Notes: generated by a model not told the origin, from the letters alone. A stretch of DNA of 64,000 nt from Berkiella_A sp050252335 (GCA_050252335.1 JBFWLB010000001.1:62001-126000), one strand, 5' to 3'. Shown: positions 25,800-35,061, counted from the first letter of the stretch. Translations and numbers: made by a program.

Positions 25800-25808
25800 A
25801 CCACAAAG

Positions 25809-25845
25809 CAATCCCTCTCTTTTGATATACTAGAGAGAGGGATTG
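25809..25845. terminator. Strong hairpin between convergent ung and OMP genes
   Basis: CAATCCCTCTCT (25809-25820) pairs perfectly with AGAGAGGGATTG (25834-25845) around a 13-base loop. Likely two-way terminator despite lacking a long T run. Confidence 0.65.
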
Positions 25846-25865
25846 TAAACATTTGTCTATCCAGC

Positions 25866-26621
25866 CTAACCAAAATTCCAAACAATTGCGCCAATACCAG
25901 AATGCATTTTTTGTCGAGTTTCTGCGACAAAGGAAGGATCGATATTAAAATTATCCGTTATTGCACCGTGAACGCCTAAGTTTTTACCTTTAGAATGGAA
26001 ATTGTATTCTGCACGCGCAACCAAACCAGAAATAAAGGGGAATGGTATTTCAATGCCTGCACCGCCTAAAAAGCGTAAGCTTCTTCGAGAGTCTTCCATG
26101 CTAATACCAAAAGGATAAAATTCATTACCAGAGAACTGCGCGCGTAATGTATCCTTACTGGTTTCACCGCCCACTCTAATATAACCCATTAACCAATCGA
26201 ATACGCGATAACCTGCGCGAATACTTAAGGCAATATTGTTGCCTTGTTCATATCGGGCAAGACCATTCCAGCCTTGTACGCCTTTTGAATCTGTAAAGGC
26301 AAAGGCATGAGCAGAATCATAATGAGGCCAGTCAACATTGGCTTCCACACCAAACATATAAGCACCACAGCTTGCTTGTGCACCGCCAATGATTCCCCAT
26401 ATAAAGCCAGTATCTTTAAGATTATTTTTTACATTTGTGAGAAAAAATCCTGGTGGAATAATATTATTTGTATAATCCATTTCTGTGGTCAGTTTACCTT
26501 CTCTGCTCGCTATTCCTGCAGAGGCACCTAACAAAAGATTCCAATCCCATTCTGCATAAGCTTGTGTTGCTGAGAGCAATGTAGAGGAGATTAAAAAGAG
26601 AGTGGATTTAAGACAACGCAT
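25866..26621 (-). CDS. Outer-membrane opacity-type beta-barrel protein
   Basis: 251 aa. Signal peptide to about residue 23 (ATQAYA). The mature protein begins EWDWNLLLGASAGIASREG and alternates amphipathic strands (WGIIGGAQASCGAYMFGVEANVDW, LSIRAGYRVFDWLMGYIRVGG, FLGGAGIEIPF, LVARAEYNF) to a terminal IGAIVWNFG ending in an aromatic-Gly pair. This is the 8-strand OMP/Omp31-like layout common in Coxiella, Legionella and alphaproteobacteria. No functional residue can be assigned. Confidence 0.75.
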   Translation of the reverse strand: MRCLKSTLFLISSTLLSATQAYAEWDWNLLLGASAGIASREGKLTTEMDYTNNIIPPGFFLTNVKNNLKDTGFIWGIIGGAQASCGAYMFGVEANVDWPHYDSAHAFAFTDSKGVQGWNGLARYEQGNNIALSIRAGYRVFDWLMGYIRVGGETSKDTLRAQFSGNEFYPFGISMEDSRRSLRFLGGAGIEIPFPFISGLVARAEYNFHSKGKNLGVHGAITDNFNIDPSFVAETRQKMHSGIGAIVWNFG

Positions 26622-26872
26622 ATTACATCCTTTTCTATGAATATTATGATTTAGTTCAGTTATAAAACAGAGCGCACATTGTATTTGTAATAAATGCTAA
26701 TTTCTAGATTGAATGTTAACTTAAACCGAGGATGCATAAATGTATGAAGCGTATGTATATTTTGAAACAGCTTCTAGTGTATATGCTGGTAAGCCATGCT
26801 GTGCTTGAGGATAGTCTCATTTCGCGCTATTCTATTTAGTTATAACACTCGCATTTGCCTAGTTGATTACCA

Positions 26873-27838
26873 ATGGAAAGAGATAAATATATACAGCAAA
26901 TTCAAATGATTTTAAATCAAGCAATTGAACGTGCAAAAAATAATCAAAATGGTATGCCCGCAAATTATATTCCTGAGCTTGCAAATGTGAATCCTGATCT
27001 ATTATCAGGTTCTATTTTATTATCAGATGGAACACAAATATCCAGCGGAGATTATGAGCAGCATACCTTTACTTTGCAAAGTGTTGCAAAATTGATCTCG
27101 TTGATTGGTTTGATGGAAGAATATGGAGAAGAAAAGATTTTTAGTTGGATTCATGCGGAATCATCTGGGCAGCCTTTCTCTTCTATTGCACAAGTGGATA
27201 GGTATGGTGCAACACCTGTTAACCCAATGATCAATGCAGGTGCGATTGCATTGTGCAGTCATATTCCAGGCGATACACAAGAGCGATCGCAATGGTTAGA
27301 TAGTTGGGCATCAAAGCTTTTTGGTAAAGAATTAAATGTGAATGGGAAAGTTTTTGCTTCAGAGCGTGCAACAGGCGATAGAAATCGTTCTATTGCCTAT
27401 TTATTAAAAAGCAAAGGAGAATTGCCTTTATCGGTAGATGATACGTTGGAGACGTATTTTTATTTATGTTCATATGAGGCTGATATTCAAACCGCCGCCT
27501 ATTTGCCTATGATTTTAGCCAATGGGGGGTTATTGCCAGATGGCACACGCGTTATTTCAGAAAGAACCAGTAACTGTGTGGTTTCTATTATGGCAACTTG
27601 TGGGCTTTATGATGAGTCTGGTATGCATCTTGTAAAAACAGGTATGCCTTCTAAAAGCGGTGTTTCTGGTCTTATTATTTCTCTTTCAACAGGTCGTGGT
27701 GGCATTGCAATCTGTAGTCCTCGCTTAAATGATAAAGGAGGCAGTATCAGAGGGCACGAAGTCCTGTCTCATGTTTCTCAAGCGCTTGATTGGCATTTTG
27801 CAGCGCCCTGGGGATATCTAAGAATTGAAAGTAACTGA
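26873..27838 (+). CDS. glsA: Glutaminase A
   Basis: 321 aa serine-dependent glutaminase of the beta-lactamase-like fold, turning glutamine into glutamate and ammonia. The catalytic S-x-x-K is in LQSVAKLISL. GATPVNPMINAGAIAL, ASERATGDRNRSIAYL and PSKSGVSGLI are family hallmarks. It leads a co-oriented run with a guanine deaminase (47 bp on) and nhaA (53 bp further). Cytosolic. In E. coli the acid-induced glutaminase supports acid resistance by releasing ammonia. Confidence 0.95.
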   Translation: MERDKYIQQIQMILNQAIERAKNNQNGMPANYIPELANVNPDLLSGSILLSDGTQISSGDYEQHTFTLQSVAKLISLIGLMEEYGEEKIFSWIHAESSGQPFSSIAQVDRYGATPVNPMINAGAIALCSHIPGDTQERSQWLDSWASKLFGKELNVNGKVFASERATGDRNRSIAYLLKSKGELPLSVDDTLETYFYLCSYEADIQTAAYLPMILANGGLLPDGTRVISERTSNCVVSIMATCGLYDESGMHLVKTGMPSKSGVSGLIISLSTGRGGIAICSPRLNDKGGSIRGHEVLSHVSQALDWHFAAPWGYLRIESN

Positions 27839-27884
27839 AAATTTGATTACAGTTAAGTAAGTTTTTTCAATCAAATGGTGCACA

Positions 27885-28352
27885 ATGTTAGACGAAGCAA
27901 TGCAATTGGCTATTCAAAGCTCACGAGAGGGTATTCAAAATAATGAAGGTGGCCCCTTTGGTGCAGTCATCGTGTTGAATGATAAAGTTATCTCAGTTGC
28001 TCATAACACGGTACTCAAAGATTCAGATCCAACTTGCCATGCAGAAATAAATGCAATTCGTTTAGCCTGTAAACAATTAAAAACACATGTGCTTTCTGAC
28101 TGTGAACTTTATACAACGGTAGAGCCTTGTCCTATGTGTCTTGCAGCTATTTATTGGTCTAGGATCAAGAAAATATATGTAGGCGCAGATAGAACAATTG
28201 CTGCAAAGTATGGCTTTGATGATGCTTTGTTTTATGAACAGATAGCACAGCCTGTAGAGAATCGTGATGTTCCTTGTCAAATGATGTCACTGAATGCTGA
28301 GGTAGAGCCTGTTTTTCAAGAGTGGCAGAATCTAAATAGAGCCATTTATTAA
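27885..28352 (+). CDS. Guanine deaminase-type nucleoside deaminase
   Basis: 155 aa zinc deaminase of the cytidine-deaminase fold. Zinc ligands and catalytic Glu are in HAEINAIR and PCPMCLAAIYWSR. The C-terminal AAKYGFDDALFYEQ resembles Bacillus GuaD, which converts guanine to xanthine and ammonia, rather than the tRNA adenosine deaminase TadA. Likely co-transcribed with glsA upstream. Substrate assignment rests on that C-terminal motif. Confidence 0.82.
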   Translation: MLDEAMQLAIQSSREGIQNNEGGPFGAVIVLNDKVISVAHNTVLKDSDPTCHAEINAIRLACKQLKTHVLSDCELYTTVEPCPMCLAAIYWSRIKKIYVGADRTIAAKYGFDDALFYEQIAQPVENRDVPCQMMSLNAEVEPVFQEWQNLNRAIY

Positions 28353-28404
28353 AACTATCAGATATCTTGTAAATTATAAAATGAGTCATTTAGGGATTTG
28401 ATGC

Positions 28405-29574
28405 ATGCTAGCGTATCTCCGAAATTTTTTTAAATGGGAGGCTGTCGGTGGCGTGCTGCTCGCTTTTGCAACAGTGATTGCGCTATTCGTTGCAAACTCT
28501 CCTTTCAATGAAGCATATGTTCAGTTTTTTCAATTGCCTGTCGTCGTTAAAATAGGTGACTTTGGATTAGATAAGTCGCTTTTGTTATGGATTAATGATG
28601 GCCTTATGGCGATTTTCTTTTTGCTCGTAGGACTAGAGCTAAAAAGAGAATGGTTAGAGGGTGAATTATCGAATGCAAAAAGTCGAGTCTTGCCTGGTAT
28701 TGCTGCGCTTTTTGGTATGATTGTTCCTGCGCTGTTTTATGTTTTTTTCACGCAAGATGATCCTACGCGTATGAGAGGGTGGGCGATTCCTGCAGCTACG
28801 GATATTGCTTTTGCATTGGGTGTTTTATCCTTGTTTGGTTCTCGCATTCCTATTGGATTGAAAATATTCTTAGTGACATTGGCCATTATCGATGATGTGG
28901 GTGCTATTTTAATTATTGCAATTTTTTATACTTCACAACTGTCTTTGCTCGCACTTGGCTTGTCTGGCGTATTTGTTTCTGCGCTTTATCTATTGAATCG
29001 CAAAAATATCTATCCTGTATTCCCCTATATGCTGTTAGGTAGCGCCTTGTGGTTTTGTGTTTTGAAATCTGGCGTGCACGCGACGATTGCTGGTGTGCTA
29101 TTGGCACTTTGTATTCCTTTGCAAAGTACTGCTCAATCGATATCACCCTTGAAAAAATTAGAGCATGCATTGCATCCTTATGTTGTGTTTTTCATTTTGC
29201 CATTATTTGCTTTTGCCAATGCGGGAGTCTCTATTAATGTACAGGCTTTGGCTTCTCTTGGCTCTGTTTCACACGGTGTAGCAAGTGGTTTATTATTAGG
29301 GAAGCCTATAGGGGTTTTGCTGGGAACATGGCTTGGGATAGTGCTGTTTAAAGCAAAACTTCCGAATGGTGTGAATCTACGATTACTGCTTGGGATGGCA
29401 TTTCTTTGTGGTATTGGATTTACCATGAGCTTGTTTATTAGTATTCTTGCTTTTGATTCGAATCATCTACAATTAGCTGCAGAAAGTCGATTATCAATAT
29501 TATTAGCCTCGGCGACAGCTGCGTGTATTGGTGCTTTGCTAATATATTGGGAGACACGTTCAAGAGAGATTTGA
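28405..29574 (+). CDS. nhaA: Na+/H+ antiporter NhaA
   Basis: 389 aa, about 12 membrane helices, matching E. coli NhaA (388 aa). The ion-binding aspartates are in LAIIDDVGAILIIA, and the NDGLMAIFFLLVGLELKRE and PAATDIAFALG segments are diagnostic. It expels sodium in exchange for protons at alkaline internal pH. Follows the deaminase by 53 bp; a hairpin follows the stop. Confidence 0.96.
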   Translation: MLAYLRNFFKWEAVGGVLLAFATVIALFVANSPFNEAYVQFFQLPVVVKIGDFGLDKSLLLWINDGLMAIFFLLVGLELKREWLEGELSNAKSRVLPGIAALFGMIVPALFYVFFTQDDPTRMRGWAIPAATDIAFALGVLSLFGSRIPIGLKIFLVTLAIIDDVGAILIIAIFYTSQLSLLALGLSGVFVSALYLLNRKNIYPVFPYMLLGSALWFCVLKSGVHATIAGVLLALCIPLQSTAQSISPLKKLEHALHPYVVFFILPLFAFANAGVSINVQALASLGSVSHGVASGLLLGKPIGVLLGTWLGIVLFKAKLPNGVNLRLLLGMAFLCGIGFTMSLFISILAFDSNHLQLAAESRLSILLASATAACIGALLIYWETRSREI

Positions 29575-29575
29575 A

Positions 29576-29607
29576 GTGTGCGTTAAAAAAGAAATTCTAG
29601 CGCACAC
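29576..29607. terminator. Hairpin between convergent nhaA and EamA genes
   Basis: GTGTGCGTTA (29576-29585) pairs with TAGCGCACAC (29598-29607) at nine of ten positions. Placed two bases after the nhaA stop. Confidence 0.5.
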
Positions 29608-29614
29608 GCAATGC

Positions 29615-30553
29615 TTATGAATTGGCTTCTCTGCCTTCAATGGGGGCATCGAAATTGGTTTGTAGCTCTTCTTGATAAAATAAGACGAGGCCGATAGAAA
29701 AAATAATCATAGAGCCGAAATAATGCCAGGTAATGGTTTCGTTAAGGAAATACCATCCAAAAAAGGTTGCAAACAGTGGTGTAACCAATCCCGCTAATGC
29801 CATGAAAGTAGCGGTAAAGCGCTTTAGTAGATAACCATATAGATTGTAGCAGATGATATTTGAGATAAGTGTCATCCATAATGCGCATTCAATATAAGCG
29901 GCATATTGCCCATTAATGACGGGAACAGGAGACCACGTTTCACCACTTAAATAAGAGTGAAAGAGGGCAAAAGTGCCACCGATCACCATGGCAAAGCCAT
30001 TGGCTAAGATGGGTGAATGCTTAAAATCATTAATAATTTTCTTCAGCAAAATCCAACCATAAACGCTGGCAAATACGGCAATAAGCAGTGCTATTTCGCC
30101 ACGAGAGAAAATAAAGATTTCTTTTGAGAAGCTTTGCATAGAGTAGTCAGCAAAGAGAATGGGTAATATACCAATAAAGCCTATGCACAGCCCAACCCAT
30201 TTTTTCAAAGATAAGCGTTCTTTTAACATGAAATAAGCAAATAAAGCTGCCACATAAGGGGAAAGGCTATAGATCAGACAAGCCTTTGAAGAACTCATAA
30301 ATTGCAGTCCCCAGATCTCAGCAATATTGGTAATGTAAATACTGACGAGTCCAAGTAAAAAGAGGGGCAGAATATGATTAAGCTTTAGCTTGATATTTTT
30401 GCGCTGAAGCAGAAATTGGTGGCTAAGCAGCAATATGCCCGCAAACAGCATCCTTGAGCCGATTAAAAAGAAGGGTTCTGAGTATTCAAGCGCTGATTTA
30501 CTTAAGGTAAATAGGCCCGCAAATAAAGCAAATAGTACAAGCACCCAGGGCAT
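29615..30553 (-). CDS. EamA/DMT-family membrane transporter
   Basis: 312 aa, ten predicted helices in two EamA halves; family motifs include GLQFMSSSKACLIYSLSPYVAALFAY cut across helices 3-4 and FTATFMALAGLVTPLFATFFGW near helix 9. The drug/metabolite transporter family covers amino-acid and metabolite exporters or importers; the substrate cannot be assigned. Single gene, convergent with nhaA. Confidence 0.85.
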   Translation of the reverse strand: MPWVLVLFALFAGLFTLSKSALEYSEPFFLIGSRMLFAGILLLSHQFLLQRKNIKLKLNHILPLFLLGLVSIYITNIAEIWGLQFMSSSKACLIYSLSPYVAALFAYFMLKERLSLKKWVGLCIGFIGILPILFADYSMQSFSKEIFIFSRGEIALLIAVFASVYGWILLKKIINDFKHSPILANGFAMVIGGTFALFHSYLSGETWSPVPVINGQYAAYIECALWMTLISNIICYNLYGYLLKRFTATFMALAGLVTPLFATFFGWYFLNETITWHYFGSMIIFSIGLVLFYQEELQTNFDAPIEGREANS

Positions 30554-30768
30554 GCTTTACCCTCCTATAGAAGTCTTCAAGTTGAAATCAAAAGTAGATA
30601 TGAAAGAGACTTAACAAACCTTTAGGCAAGCTACATTCAAGCAAAGGTGAATAGTACACGCAAGGCGTGGTAATTGAAAGAAGAATACACACAATTGTGT
30701 TAATTGACAAACATTGTTATGGCTGTCCTATATTCTGGAGTATATCTGAGAGGAGATTTTGAAAGGGG

Positions 30769-30797
30769 AAGCAAAGCGCAAATATGCGCTTTGCTTA
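30769..30797. terminator. GC-rich hairpin after the PhoD-like gene
   Basis: GCAAAGCGCA and TGCGCTTTGC form a perfect 10-bp stem with a 4-base AATA loop, five bases past the PhoD-like stop on the minus strand. Read on the plus strand it is followed by TTATTGTTTT, a better T-tract than on the minus side, so it may also end a plus-strand transcript. Confidence 0.65.
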
Positions 30798-30802
30798 TTG
30801 TT

Positions 30803-32587
30803 TTAAAGCGTAGCTTTAGCACCTTTGCGCTTCTTTTCCTTTGTTTCGCTGATAATAGGCATCTCTTGCGGGCGTGATGCCTGTCTTGCTAAAGGTGTGA
30901 GCGTTTTCTCAGCCTTTGATAGATCTAAGGTTTCATCTGTAGAGGTGCGCATATATTCAGCCAGCTTGCCATGTAGATCTTCTTCTTTCTCTAAGGGGAC
31001 AGGAGAAATAGAATAAGTTGCCTCGTCGGTAAAAAACGCCTTTGATCCCTTTTTACCTACAGCAATATAGCTTGAATGTATGGTATTTGCTTTGGTATCA
31101 ATTTCCAGTAAATCGATACCATATTGGCCACTGGCATAAGACTTACCCACCCAAGCTTCATCTTTGTAGGCACGCCTTTTCTTTTTACCAAGTGGCAATC
31201 TACCAATTCCGCCAAGTAAAGGTACATCTGTGGGACTATGCAAAGGAGTATAGTAGGAGCGAACGCGACTGGCGCTGAAGCTTGCCTTCTCATCGGCAGA
31301 TAATCCTTCGGGTAGTAATGGTCTGGGTAGTTGTTTTCTTTCTGCTTTTGAAATAGATTGTGGACGACCGCCTAAGGCACCACTGATAATTTGGAACATT
31401 TCTTTGCGTTCCCCTTCTTTCTCTCTTGCCAAATCAACACGTGAGCGCGCATGAATATCTGCTGAGAGAACACCATTTACATTATGATCAAAGAGCAGAT
31501 TAACAAGTTTGAGCCAAGCTTGGGCATTGCCACGATGATCTTCGGCGGGTTTTTTCCCCATCACTAAAGGCAGGGGCGTGAGTACAAGTTTAACTTTTGC
31601 GGTAGAGGCGCTTAAGGTTTCTTCGAGCCATTTAAACTGTGCATCACCCAGCAGAGATTGGCCTTCTGTGTTGTAGAGACGAGTATTTAAGCACCATATT
31701 TCAATTGGACCAAATTTTGTTTTAAAAAAAGATCCGCGGTGTTGATCGGCTGCTTCTGTTGGAACAGGGAAGAATTCATTAAAGGCATTCAGTGCATTTT
31801 CAAAGGCATGAGGATCTGCATCAACCGCTTCTTTAGAAGCATTATTACGACCTAGATCATGATCATCTAAGCCTCTTAAAGCATACATTTGCTTTAGAGC
31901 TGTGCGAACAATTTGATGAAAATCTAAATAGAGATGATGACGAAATTCTTCCAAGGTGGTAACCATCTTTTTAGGAAGTGAATTCTCTCCATACATTAGA
32001 TCGCCACCATGAATGAAGAGATCAAGATTTTTCTGCGCTAGCATTTCGTAGATCTGAGCAGTGGTTGTGCTTTGATCCAAACTCAGTCCAAAAGCTTTAG
32101 CTAATTTATCATCTGCTTTGATGGCTTGAATTAAGTCCATTATTTCTTGATCGGCGCCGAAGCCTATTCTGATTTTTCCTTTAAAATTATCTGTAGGTGG
32201 GGCTTTTACAGTTACTGCCTGATGTCTGGTTGCTTTATCGTGTAAAACATTAGGGGATTCGTAGATAGCTTGTTTGGTTTTTGATTTTACTTTATAAGTA
32301 AAAGATTGATTAGGGATCAGATCTTCAATTGAAAAATGTATATGCTTGCTTGAGTTTGGGATGGCAGAATTAGATTGACTTGAATCAGAGTGTCGCTCAG
32401 GATAGGCTTCTTTTGCATCTTTCACGATACCAGGTATTTTATAAAGGCGATCCGCTATTTTTACTTCTAAATATAAGTCGTCTACCTGGACATTTTCTTC
32501 GAAAGTTACGGCAAGTTTTGCGCTAGAGCTTTTTGTGTCCGCATGATATTGCGGTGCGCCTAAAATAAGGGTGGCAATATTGGGCAT
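30803..32587 (-). CDS. PhoD-like metallophosphatase without signal peptide
   Basis: 594 aa. Metal-binding motifs of the PhoD/metallophosphoesterase fold: FIHGGDLMYGEN (191-202), LRGLDDHDLGRN (238-248) and LSADIHARSRVD further on. Residues 1-130 form a beta-rich N-terminal domain as in PhoD. Typical PhoD enzymes are exported by Tat; this one starts MPNIATLILGAP with no twin-arginine or Sec signal and has a basic C-terminus (KEKKRKGAK). It may therefore act inside the cell, or leave by another route. Substrate unknown. The orphan gene 32707-34185 lies 119 bp upstream on the same strand. Confidence 0.8.
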   Translation of the reverse strand: MPNIATLILGAPQYHADTKSSSAKLAVTFEENVQVDDLYLEVKIADRLYKIPGIVKDAKEAYPERHSDSSQSNSAIPNSSKHIHFSIEDLIPNQSFTYKVKSKTKQAIYESPNVLHDKATRHQAVTVKAPPTDNFKGKIRIGFGADQEIMDLIQAIKADDKLAKAFGLSLDQSTTTAQIYEMLAQKNLDLFIHGGDLMYGENSLPKKMVTTLEEFRHHLYLDFHQIVRTALKQMYALRGLDDHDLGRNNASKEAVDADPHAFENALNAFNEFFPVPTEAADQHRGSFFKTKFGPIEIWCLNTRLYNTEGQSLLGDAQFKWLEETLSASTAKVKLVLTPLPLVMGKKPAEDHRGNAQAWLKLVNLLFDHNVNGVLSADIHARSRVDLAREKEGERKEMFQIISGALGGRPQSISKAERKQLPRPLLPEGLSADEKASFSASRVRSYYTPLHSPTDVPLLGGIGRLPLGKKKRRAYKDEAWVGKSYASGQYGIDLLEIDTKANTIHSSYIAVGKKGSKAFFTDEATYSISPVPLEKEEDLHGKLAEYMRTSTDETLDLSKAEKTLTPLARQASRPQEMPIISETKEKKRKGAKATL

Positions 32588-32706
32588 GAGTCAATCTCCT
32601 TTGATCTCTTTTTGAGACAGCTTCTTGTTAAATTCTAGCTTGAATGCCCTTTGATTAAATAATGAAAATTCCTCTAAAGTCAAACTGGATAAAAAATGAG
32701 TGTTCT

Positions 32707-34185
32707 TTAGCTTTGTTTAGGTTTCTTCACAATCTGTTCGGGCGTTTTATCAGCTTGTTTAGAGGGCATGGCGACCTTCTTAAGTAATTTAGAGGCTTCT
32801 GTTTTCATATCATAGGTTTTAACAATGGCGGGTGTATGTAAGGTGGATTTTTGAGTTTCAATATGAAATTTATTATATAGCCAGGTTTTTATTTTATTCA
32901 CAGTTCTTTTTATAAATGCTCTAAAAGAATGCGAAACCTCTTCTTTTTCTTTGACCTCTTCATGTAGGCGTCCTATGTTCGCGTTCACTTTTCCTAATAC
33001 TTTTTTGGTCTCTTTTTGATCCTGTGCATTTAACAACATTACTCTGTGTTTTGCCATTTTCTCGATAGGTTTATCAAAAACATGTGCGGTTTCAGAATTC
33101 AGTGTTTGTAAACGACTTCTTTCTTGCTCCATATGTATTTGTATGGCACTTAATTCTCCGTCGAATAAACATTGCTCTATTTTTAAAGGCGTTCGTTTAA
33201 AGGGGGTGCTGTATTGTTCTGAAAGATGTTTGTTAGCATCTTCTACAATCTTAAGATATTGTTTTTTTATTTCTTCATAGGATTTGTTTTTCACATCCAT
33301 TTTTAAAATAGCATCAATCGCTTTATTCACCGTTTTATCGTCAGAAATAGCTTTGACGAGCTCTGCCATTTCAATGAGTCGTGTTTTTTGAGCCTCGGTT
33401 ACTTGTTTTTCTGGTGGTTGATGTATAGCGCCCAGTGCGCCAAATACATTACTAATGAAATTTTGTATGTTAGATACACCAGCTGTATACCCTGTACTTT
33501 TTGCTTCTTTTATCCATGCTATCATTGTTTGTTGATCTATCCCTTCTGGGAATTCAAAGGCAGGTGGCGTTGCCATGATAGCGGTTCCTGCCATATGACC
33601 TAAGTATCGAGCAACATAGGCATAACGACATTCTATATTGCCTAATCGTGCACCTTGTAGCATTAAGGTGGGAGTGTAGTCAGGATCAACGTGAGAGAGC
33701 TTTGTATGCATATGATAGGCGGGGCTAAATTGCACCTCTTCTAGAGCCATCAGCACGGCTTCAATTTCTCTTTGTGATTTTTCATCAAAAACATATTTTG
33801 TTGTGATTTCTCCACCAGCGCTCACATTGAGGTTCATATGTGTGTAACACAATAAATATAATGCTTGCTGACGCTGTAAATCATTTTCTAAATTTGAGGC
33901 GATGAGTTGTGTGATATCAGAGAGACCTGCTCTAAAATCAATATTGAATTGAGCAAAAAACTCTACCAAGGCATTCTCTACGGTTTTACAGCTTTCTATA
34001 TTTTCTTTATCTTTAAAGGCGTTGAGGATATTGAAAAATTCGCCGACAATCCCTGTGTCAGCTTTTAATAGATATTCATAGGCTTCTTTTAAGCGAGTTT
34101 GACCAGCAAGATCTTCAAATAGTCCTATTGCATTTGTGTTTGCATGATGACTGTCATTTAGCTCAGAAGAACTTAGCATATACAC
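32707..34185 (-). CDS. Unrecognised helical protein, candidate effector
   Basis: 492 aa, not recognised. No signal peptide or membrane span. The first ~260 residues are mostly helical and include a Sel1/TPR-like patch (LMLQGARLGNIECRYAYVA). Residues ~330-430 look coiled-coil, and the last 80 are rich in Lys, Thr and Pro. Large, polar, helical proteins with basic tails and no homologues are typical of type IV effectors in Legionellales, but that is only an analogy. Upstream of, and possibly co-transcribed with, the PhoD-like gene. Confidence 0.55.
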   Translation of the reverse strand: MYMLSSSELNDSHHANTNAIGLFEDLAGQTRLKEAYEYLLKADTGIVGEFFNILNAFKDKENIESCKTVENALVEFFAQFNIDFRAGLSDITQLIASNLENDLQRQQALYLLCYTHMNLNVSAGGEITTKYVFDEKSQREIEAVLMALEEVQFSPAYHMHTKLSHVDPDYTPTLMLQGARLGNIECRYAYVARYLGHMAGTAIMATPPAFEFPEGIDQQTMIAWIKEAKSTGYTAGVSNIQNFISNVFGALGAIHQPPEKQVTEAQKTRLIEMAELVKAISDDKTVNKAIDAILKMDVKNKSYEEIKKQYLKIVEDANKHLSEQYSTPFKRTPLKIEQCLFDGELSAIQIHMEQERSRLQTLNSETAHVFDKPIEKMAKHRVMLLNAQDQKETKKVLGKVNANIGRLHEEVKEKEEVSHSFRAFIKRTVNKIKTWLYNKFHIETQKSTLHTPAIVKTYDMKTEASKLLKKVAMPSKQADKTPEQIVKKPKQS

Positions 34186-34282
34186 GCTCTGTTGTTTATT
34201 GTTTTGAATTTAGTCTGACAACAGGGAGAAAAGGTTCATAAAATAATTGGCTTGTATTAAGATGTTGAAATTCTAATCAAAA

Positions 34283-34690
34283 ATGGCATATAGGGATAAA
34301 ATGCTTAACTTCAATGTTCCTTTTCTATGGCGTGTTGTGTCTACAGGTATTGCTTCAATAAAAAGCTTGGCCAGTGTATGTGTGCACTCAAAAAGAAAAA
34401 TAGAGTTAGATCGCTTGGCATATTTGGATGATACGAATCAAATCATCGCAGATCCTACCGTAGACATTGCGCAGAACAATAGTGATTTAATGAGAAATCT
34501 TAGCCAAACGCTATTATTTGGTTTCACTGCCTATCACACATTAAACGGTCAAGAAGATCTATCGGATTGGTTGATTGCCGGTGCAGCTACAACATATTGC
34601 CTATATGAACCTACCAAAAAAGTAGTCAATCAACTCGTAGAGTCTGAAACAGCTCAAAAAATTAGCAATAAAGTATTGAGAAGATATTGA
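34283..34690 (+). CDS. Hypothetical protein with a hydrophobic C-terminal region
   Basis: 135 aa, not recognised. A short hydrophobic N-terminal stretch (FLWRVVSTGIASIKSLASV) and a second apolar region (~residues 70-105, LSQTLLFGFTAYHTL then WLIAGAATTYCLY) could each contact membrane. The start may be the ATG at 34301, since no clear ribosome binding site precedes 34283. Divergent from the unrecognised 492-aa gene with 97 bp between them, which suggests a shared control region. Confidence 0.5.
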   Translation: MAYRDKMLNFNVPFLWRVVSTGIASIKSLASVCVHSKRKIELDRLAYLDDTNQIIADPTVDIAQNNSDLMRNLSQTLLFGFTAYHTLNGQEDLSDWLIAGAATTYCLYEPTKKVVNQLVESETAQKISNKVLRRY

Positions 34691-34701
34691 CCCTTTGGCT
34701 T

Positions 34702-34778
34702 TGGTCGGGATGACAGGATTTGAACCTACGACCCCTGCGTCCCGAACGCAGTGCTCTACCAGGCTGAGCTACACCCCG
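34702..34778 (-). tRNA. tRNA-Pro (anticodon CGG)
   Basis: A 77-base cloverleaf. Acceptor CGGGGTG pairs with CATCCCG, followed by discriminator A and an encoded CCA. The anticodon arm CTGCG-TTCGGGA-CGCAG gives anticodon CGG, reading CCG. The T-arm holds GGTTCAAATCC. It closely resembles E. coli proK. Confidence 0.96.
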
Positions 34779-34805
34779 TTTCTGCTCTTTGTGCTTTTGC
34801 TTTAT

Positions 34806-34886
34806 GCTGCGTTGTCTTCGTAGTCTCGCAATCCTCATGTACTCGTGTACATTCCGGTTGCTCGCTACTTGACGTCTTGCCTAAAA
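34806..34886 (+). repeat. R2 element, copy D (core and flanks)
   Basis: Contains the conserved core CGCAATCCTCATGTAC then GTGTACATTCCGGTTGC (34827-34862) and the downstream TCTTGCCTAAAAC. The outer terminal arms seen in copies B and C are not present, so this copy looks shortened. Boundaries are approximate. Confidence 0.7.
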
Positions 34887-34935
34887 CAAAACCACTTCGA
34901 GCAATTCATTTTGTGTTTTTGCTTTATGCCGCGCG

Positions 34936-35054
34936 CCCTTCACATATGAATCATCGGGGTTGTTGCCTGCGCTCTCTCGCAATCCTCATGTACTCTTGTG
35001 TACATTCCGGTTGCTCAAAGCTTGGCGCCTACCCGATAAATCATATGTTGTGGG
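34936..35054 (+). repeat. R2 element, copy E
   Basis: Outer arms CCCTTCACATATGA (34936-34949) and TCATATGTTGTGGG (35041-35054) are inverted repeats. The core at 34979-35014 matches copy D nearly base for base. It lies about 120 bp after copy D, and both are preceded by a near-identical ~23-base stretch, so D and E look like a tandem duplication. Confidence 0.8.
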
Positions 35055-35061
35055 CATCATT

